NCBI GenBank assembly: GCA_033764445.1
Contig: JANRIZ010000166.1
Coordinates: 1 to 8,744, forward strand
DNA length: 8,744 nucleotides
Reading direction: 5' to 3'
Origin: JANRIZ01 sp033764445
GTDB lineage: Bacteria > Verrucomicrobiota > Verrucomicrobiia > JAWXBN01
Part shown: positions 5,071-8,744 of the stretch, one piece after another
How the letters are laid out: each line of letters begins with the position of its first letter
Numbering within the stretch: the stretch's first letter is position 1
Program-made: the position numbers and the translations under genes
The notes under the pieces: model-generated
Databases searched by the model: none
What the model was told of the DNA's origin: nothing
What the model saw: the letters and a program-made list of their open reading frames with translations, nothing else

Positions 5071-7428
5071 CGTCGGGGACTGTGGGGCGGGAGCAGCCGG
5101 GAGGGAGACGACGAAGACCGACTCGCGGGCATCCTGGATTTCCCGGAAGACCTTTTTGATTTTTGGAGCCTCCGAGGCGGGGAGGGTGGCATCCAGAAGG
5201 CGGGTTTGCTCTGTGACGGAAATCGTTTGATCCTTCTGGGTAATGGTCCGTGAGGCGATCAGAAACTCGTTCTGGAGTTTGAGATCGGCGGGCCTGGATT
5301 TGAGAGAGGCCCCCGCCGGCAGAACCACCTCGAATTCCGAGAGATCAAAATCCGTCGGGTAAAAGCGGAACGGATAAAGACGCGGGGCATCCAGGGACTC
5401 CGTCCAATCCTCACCGTTGGGGTTGTCCTGACCCAGCTTGAAGATCAGTCCGTCCTGGGACTTCATGGCAAAACGGGGCATGGTGAGCGTGAGACGGTAT
5501 TCGTAGGTGTCCCCCTTGTCCGAGGGGTCCGTCATGAAAAAATCCAGAAGTTTCTGTCCGGTGAGCTTGTATTTTTCCTCCATGGCCGCGCGGAGCATTT
5601 TGGTATTGGTGCGGCCCATGGACATTTTCATGGCCTGGGCGGCCGCGCCCTTCAGGAGGATGTGGTTAGTGACGGTGGCGCTGCCGTTGGGGTTGAGGGT
5701 GATGGAGGTTTTGTTTTTGTTGTCATTGGCCAGGGGTTCGTAGGCGGGGAGCGTGATCGGAGTCCCCGAGGTCCCGGGCCCGATGCGGAGGGCCTGGGCC
5801 TTGGCGATCTGGGGAGGGAACCAGCCGATGGGGTTGGTACCGGCGGTGGCATCGACATAGGTTTTTTTGCCGTTGAGATCGGCTTCCAGAATGCAGTGGT
5901 CAAAGAGCTGGACGTTGGCCGTGGAGGTGTCGAATTTCCGGCCCGTCCCCGTGCCCACCAGCACCAGGGAGGAGGGAATGCCCGCCTCCCGGAACAGGGC
6001 GTGGAGAAGGAGGGACATGTCCTTGCAGTCACCGTAACGGTTTTTGAGGGTATCGGCGACCGACTGCGGCTGGTGGGAGGCCATGCCGAATTGGACACTG
6101 ACATACCGGATGTCCGAGGTGACCCAGTCCGTGAGCGCCTGGGCCAGTTTGGCGGGGTCCGTATGGGTCGTCTTTAATTCCGCGACCCGTTTGACCGCGT
6201 CCGGGGGGAGGACATCCCTGTTTTTGTACAGACCCTGGAACCACTGGGAAAGCGGGTCCCAGCCCACGTCCGTCGTGAGGATGTAACCGCCCCAGGTTTC
6301 GTAGGGCATGGGCTGGTAAAACTGGAGTTCGGGCACCTCCGTATTTTGGGTGAGCAGGCGGGCGGTGATGCGGCCATCCGGACCCTTGGTTTCCGTGAAG
6401 GCGGCCTTTTCGCGGACCGGATTTTTGATGAGTTTGATTTTTTCCGGATAGATGACCGTCAGATCGCTCTGCAGCGCGTAAAGATCGCCATGGGTTCTCC
6501 AGAGGTTGTGGCAGTGACCCGGGATGACCGGTTTTTCCTCCGTGGTATAGGCCACGTCCACGATGTCCCCCTCGCGCAGGGCGGGCAGGTCCAGAAACAC
6601 CTTCCGTGCGTCCCAGTAGACATTCTGGTTGCTGTACAGGTGTTCATCCTTGGCCAGGGAGATATCCACATTGCGGCCCTGGCCCTTGGAATCCAGAAGG
6701 CGGACATGTTTGAGTTTCAGATTTGCGCGGGAGGAGTTGTAGGGAAAAAACACGCGAGGGAACGGGGGTTTTTCCGGGTCGATGACCAGATAGACCAGCC
6801 GGTATTCGGCCTTGATCTCGGCCTTTTCATTGATGTCGATGACCCCGTGGTCGAGGAGGCAAATGGAGCCGAGATGGGAGGGAAGGGCGGAGGCTGGCGG
6901 CGCTTTTGACAGGAGCGGCAGGAGCGGGTCCCCCGCGGGAAGGGTCGCGGCGTCGTAACCGAGGGGATTTTTTTTGAAGCCGCGCAGGTGGGGGGCCAGG
7001 AATTTGACGAACTGGTCCTCATCCATGAACCCGTTGGAATCGGCCATGGACTCGCCGCGGTAATTGAGGATGATGATGGTCGGGTAGCCGTTGACCTTGT
7101 ACTGCTCCGCAAATTTGCGGTTTTGATCCGAGGCCTCCGGGTTGACGCGGACGAGGATGCAGTCCTTGAGGAGTTTCTGGACCGGTTCCGCCGCGAAGGT
7201 TTCCCGGTCCATTTTTTTGGACCATCCGCACCAGTCCGTCGTGAAATCGGCAATGACCGGTTTTTTTTCCTTTTCGGCGAGTTTCAGGGATTCCTCCAGA
7301 CTGGAGGCCCAGGTGAGGGGGATTTTCCCCTCACTGCCCGGCGCGGGAATCTGGGAATGCAGCGGGGGGTGGAGGGCGAAAAAACAGGCGGCGGTGAAGA
7401 GGGCGGCGAACAAACGGCACGGGACCAT
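5053..7428 (-). CDS. Secreted thioredoxin-like / DUF3857 / transglutaminase-like protein
   Basis: The frame is open from 7599, but ATG 7428 is preferred: it begins with a clear signal peptide (MVPCRLFAALFTAACFFALH...HSQ), and the longer version would overlap the DUF4126 gene and starts with Cys/Pro-rich nonsense. This gives 791 aa. Residues ~40-151 form a thioredoxin-like domain with 'DWCGWSKKM' (Cys67, Ser70) and the cis-proline loop 'NGYPTIII' (Pro116). The usual second active-site Cys is Ser, so disulfide exchange would have to be monothiol. Residues ~183-363 match DUF3857, and ~423-533 a transglutaminase-like domain with an apparently intact triad: Cys468 in 'RYGDCKDMS', His511 in 'FDHCILEADL', Asp526 in 'YVDATAG'. 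The remainder is a beta-rich tail ending in a Pro/Ala-rich stretch. It should act in the periplasm or at the cell surface, perhaps as a cysteine peptidase or protein cross-linking enzyme; the substrate is unknown. No Shine-Dalgarno is evident. The 73-bp gap upstream (7429-7501) holds nothing recognisable. Confidence 0.85.
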   Translation of the reverse strand: MVPCRLFAALFTAACFFALHPPLHSQIPAPGSEGKIPLTWASSLEESLKLAEKEKKPVIADFTTDWCGWSKKMDRETFAAEPVQKLLKDCILVRVNPEASDQNRKFAEQYKVNGYPTIIILNYRGESMADSNGFMDEDQFVKFLAPHLRGFKKNPLGYDAATLPAGDPLLPLLSKAPPASALPSHLGSICLLDHGVIDINEKAEIKAEYRLVYLVIDPEKPPFPRVFFPYNSSRANLKLKHVRLLDSKGQGRNVDISLAKDEHLYSNQNVYWDARKVFLDLPALREGDIVDVAYTTEEKPVIPGHCHNLWRTHGDLYALQSDLTVIYPEKIKLIKNPVREKAAFTETKGPDGRITARLLTQNTEVPELQFYQPMPYETWGGYILTTDVGWDPLSQWFQGLYKNRDVLPPDAVKRVAELKTTHTDPAKLAQALTDWVTSDIRYVSVQFGMASHQPQSVADTLKNRYGDCKDMSLLLHALFREAGIPSSLVLVGTGTGRKFDTSTANVQLFDHCILEADLNGKKTYVDATAGTNPIGWFPPQIAKAQALRIGPGTSGTPITLPAYEPLANDNKNKTSITLNPNGSATVTNHILLKGAAAQAMKMSMGRTNTKMLRAAMEEKYKLTGQKLLDFFMTDPSDKGDTYEYRLTLTMPRFAMKSQDGLIFKLGQDNPNGEDWTESLDAPRLYPFRFYPTDFDLSEFEVVLPAGASLKSRPADLKLQNEFLIASRTITQKDQTISVTEQTRLLDATLPASEAPKIKKVFREIQDARESVFVVSLPAAPAPQSPTPAPAK

Positions 7429-7501
7429 GGTCCGATCATTCAAGGGGTCGACATGTCTGAAATCAATGAAAATTGCCGTGCAAACGTGTGAACTTTTCCG
7501 G

Positions 7502-8107
7502 CTAGCCCGGGGCGGAAACCGGGGCGGAGGAGCGGGTTGAGAGCCTGTGCAGAAGAAAGCGCACGGCCCAGATGAAAAGCAGCACGAGCACGAGCACAAC
7601 CCCCAGGGCGAGCAGGGGAAGAAGAATGGACAGAAATGTCAGAAGAATGGAGGTGATCCATTCAAAGGTCGCAAAAACCGGATTGGCCAGGCCGCCGGTC
7701 AGTCCCGTTGAAAGCGCACGGACCTTGGTGGTCAGCAACTGGGTTGTCAGCGAGACCCCGCCCCCCGCGATGATGGCCAGGGACCATTTGAGCATGGGAT
7801 CCGAGCCGGCCAGACTCGTGGCCGTGATCAGAATGCCGGCCAGGGTGGCGGCGGGAATGGCGATCGAATCGAGGATGTTGTCGACGACCGGGATGTAGTA
7901 GGCGGCGATTTCGGCGGCCGTCGCCACCGAGAAAAGGATCAGTGCCGGTGTGGTGCCCGCCCAGGCCAGGGCGGGGTCCAATCCCAGCCCCATGAACCGC
8001 GAGGCCAGGCCCAGACAGAGGAAGGGGAGAAAGACACGGAACCCGCAGGCCGCCGCCAGGCCCAGGCCCATGCAGCCGCTGAGGAACAGATGAAAATCCT
8101 CCGACAT
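7502..8107 (-). CDS. DUF4126 family integral membrane protein
   Basis: 201 aa, normal for DUF4126. The family pattern is clear: 'AAACGFRVFLPFL' (residues 18-30), 'AEIAAYYIPVVDNILDSIAIP' around 65-85, 'KWSLAIIAGGGVSL' (107-120) and 'STGLTGGLANPVFATFEW' (133-150), followed by a long hydrophobic segment (~151-185). Hydrophobic stretches suggest about five membrane segments, with a short Ser/Pro/Ala-rich cytoplasmic or periplasmic tail. The biochemical role of the family is unknown. ATG 8107 is the start; it follows a -10-like TAGCAT by six bases and has no Shine-Dalgarno. It is the first of the tighter gene group leading to the transglutaminase-like gene, 73 bp downstream. Confidence 0.88.
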   Translation of the reverse strand: MSEDFHLFLSGCMGLGLAAACGFRVFLPFLCLGLASRFMGLGLDPALAWAGTTPALILFSVATAAEIAAYYIPVVDNILDSIAIPAATLAGILITATSLAGSDPMLKWSLAIIAGGGVSLTTQLLTTKVRALSTGLTGGLANPVFATFEWITSILLTFLSILLPLLALGVVLVLVLLFIWAVRFLLHRLSTRSSAPVSAPG

Positions 8108-8113
8108 GGGGAC

Positions 8114-8143
8114 ATGCTAACACATCCTGCCGGGAAACGCCAA
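8114..8143 (-). promoter_or_regulatory. Candidate promoter for the DUF4126 gene, possibly leaderless
   Basis: TTGGCG (8143-8138), an 18-nt spacer and TAGCAT (8119-8114; 4 of 6 to the -10 consensus), ending six bases before the ATG at 8107. That spacing would place the transcription start at or beside the start codon. The hexamer matches are modest. Confidence 0.3.
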
Positions 8144-8180
8144 GGCGGAAACCACGAGGGGGGATTTCACCGAGGACCTG

Positions 8181-8197
8181 TCCCGGATGGTTCGGGA
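8181..8197. terminator. Weak hairpin downstream of the HupE/UreJ gene
   Basis: TCCCG (8181-8185) and CGGGA (8193-8197) form a 5-bp G+C stem with a 7-nt loop, in the 135-bp gap between the HupE-like gene and the DUF4126 gene. There is no T run after it on the minus strand, so intrinsic termination is uncertain. Apart from this and the candidate promoter, nothing else is recognisable in the gap. Confidence 0.2.
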
Positions 8198-8242
8198 TGG
8201 TGCCGCTCAACGCCCAACGGATATTGGAGCTGCGGGAGGGGG

Positions 8243-8744
8243 TCAAAACAGCCAGAGCAGGACACCGGCCATGGCGATTGAGGCACCCGCCCAGCGAAGC
8301 ATGTTGCCTTTCAGAAAGGCACCCGTCATCAGGCCCAAGCCCATCCCCATGAGATGCAGGGTGGCCGTGGCTGCAATGAAGCCGAGGGTATAGGCGGCTC
8401 CGCTCGCATTGGGGGGGATTTCCAGGCCGTGGGCGAATCCGTGAAACAGGGCAAAAAGCGCGACCAGACCCAGACAGATTGGCAGGGGAAACCGGGCGGA
8501 CCGTGCAATCAAAAGACCCAGAAACAGAATCGACAGCATGATGCCCGTTTCCAGATACGGGAGAGTGATGCCGGCCATTCCCAGACATCCGCCCAGAAGC
8601 ATCACGGAAACAAAGGTCAGCGGGACGGACCAAAATGCGCGTTGGCCCAATTGTGCCGCCCAGAGACCCACGGCGACCATGGCCAGGAGATGATCCAGTC
8701 CCGAAAAGGGATGACTCCAGCCGGACACCAGACCGGATTCGATT
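8243..8744 (-). CDS. HupE/UreJ family metal permease, 5' end outside the window
   Basis: HupE/UreJ proteins are small membrane permeases linked to nickel or cobalt uptake. At least 166 codons are visible. A GTG at 8728 could start a 161-aa protein, but the frame stays open to the right edge with 'IESGL' before it. Family members usually carry a signal peptide of ~25-30 residues before the 'HP.SGLDHLLAM' motif, so the real start is probably beyond 8744. Counting from the GTG, the signature is at residues 6-17 (His6, Asp12, His13), and the second motif 'ALFHGFAHGLEIP' at 92-104 (His96, His100, Glu103). These His/Asp/Glu residues are the likely metal ligands. About six membrane segments fit the hydrophobic pattern, ending 'GVLLWLF'. 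No urease or hydrogenase genes are in this window, so the metal and its client enzyme cannot be named. Confidence 0.87.
   Translation of the reverse strand, partial: IESGLVSGWSHPFSGLDHLLAMVAVGLWAAQLGQRAFWSVPLTFVSVMLLGGCLGMAGITLPYLETGIMLSILFLGLLIARSARFPLPICLGLVALFALFHGFAHGLEIPPNASGAAYTLGFIAATATLHLMGMGLGLMTGAFLKGNMLRWAGASIAMAGVLLWLF

Noticed and set aside
2518..5159. Shared peptide in plus-strand frames 2518-2778 and 4866-5159, suggesting paralogous small genes
   Set aside because: The shared residues are simply the 63-bp DNA repeat read antisense; the rest of the two frames is unrelated.
7429..7599. Upstream extension of the transglutaminase-like protein to a start at 7599
   Set aside because: It would overlap the end of the DUF4126 gene by 98 bp and put a Cys/Pro-rich segment before a clean signal peptide that starts at 7428.
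7662..8633. 323-codon minus-strand frame crossing the DUF4126 gene, the gap and the HupE-like gene
   Set aside because: It is out of frame with two well-supported proteins, and its Gly/Arg/His/Pro-rich translation matches nothing.
1..8744. CRISPR array, tRNA or rRNA genes
   Set aside because: No regularly spaced repeats and no cloverleaf or rRNA-like sequence noticed on either strand when read by eye.

Overview
All recognisable genes in this window lie on the minus strand, so transcription runs from the right edge to the left. In that order they are: a HupE/UreJ-type permease (5' end cut by the window), a DUF4126 membrane protein, a secreted thioredoxin-like/DUF3857/transglutaminase-like protein, a large polytopic membrane protein broken by a frameshift, hemE, hemN, and the start of an ORF6N-domain gene that runs off the left edge. 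There are no tRNA, rRNA, CRISPR or transposase genes. The organism looks like a G+C-rich Gram-negative bacterium. The hemE-hemN pair, the DUF3857-transglutaminase protein, DUF4126, an ORF6N gene and weak Shine-Dalgarno sequences together would fit Verrucomicrobiota or a related PVC lineage. That placement is an inference from gene content, not something the sequence proves.

The left part (237-2674) is a tight heme unit. HemE decarboxylates uroporphyrinogen III, and HemN then oxidises coproporphyrinogen III without oxygen. Only 8 bp separate the two genes, and both keep their key catalytic residues. The right part (5053-8744) holds three envelope or membrane proteins with typical high-G+C coding sequence.

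The unusual part is 2681-5070. A membrane-protein gene of visibly lower G+C lies between two perfect 63-bp direct repeats (2681-2743 and 5008-5070). Each repeat contains the last five codons and stop of the gene upstream of it, a C-rich stretch and a sigma70-like promoter. At the left copy this promoter sits just before hemE. Removing one repeat plus the intervening DNA (2,327 bp) would place the transglutaminase-like gene 51 bp upstream of hemE, which is probably the ancestral order. The gene is also interrupted exactly at a (GT)5 tract on its coding strand. Adding one GT unit would restore a single reading frame of about 730 codons. It may be a decaying import, a gene switched by repeat slippage, or a sequencing/assembly error. 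Raw reads and related genomes would separate these.
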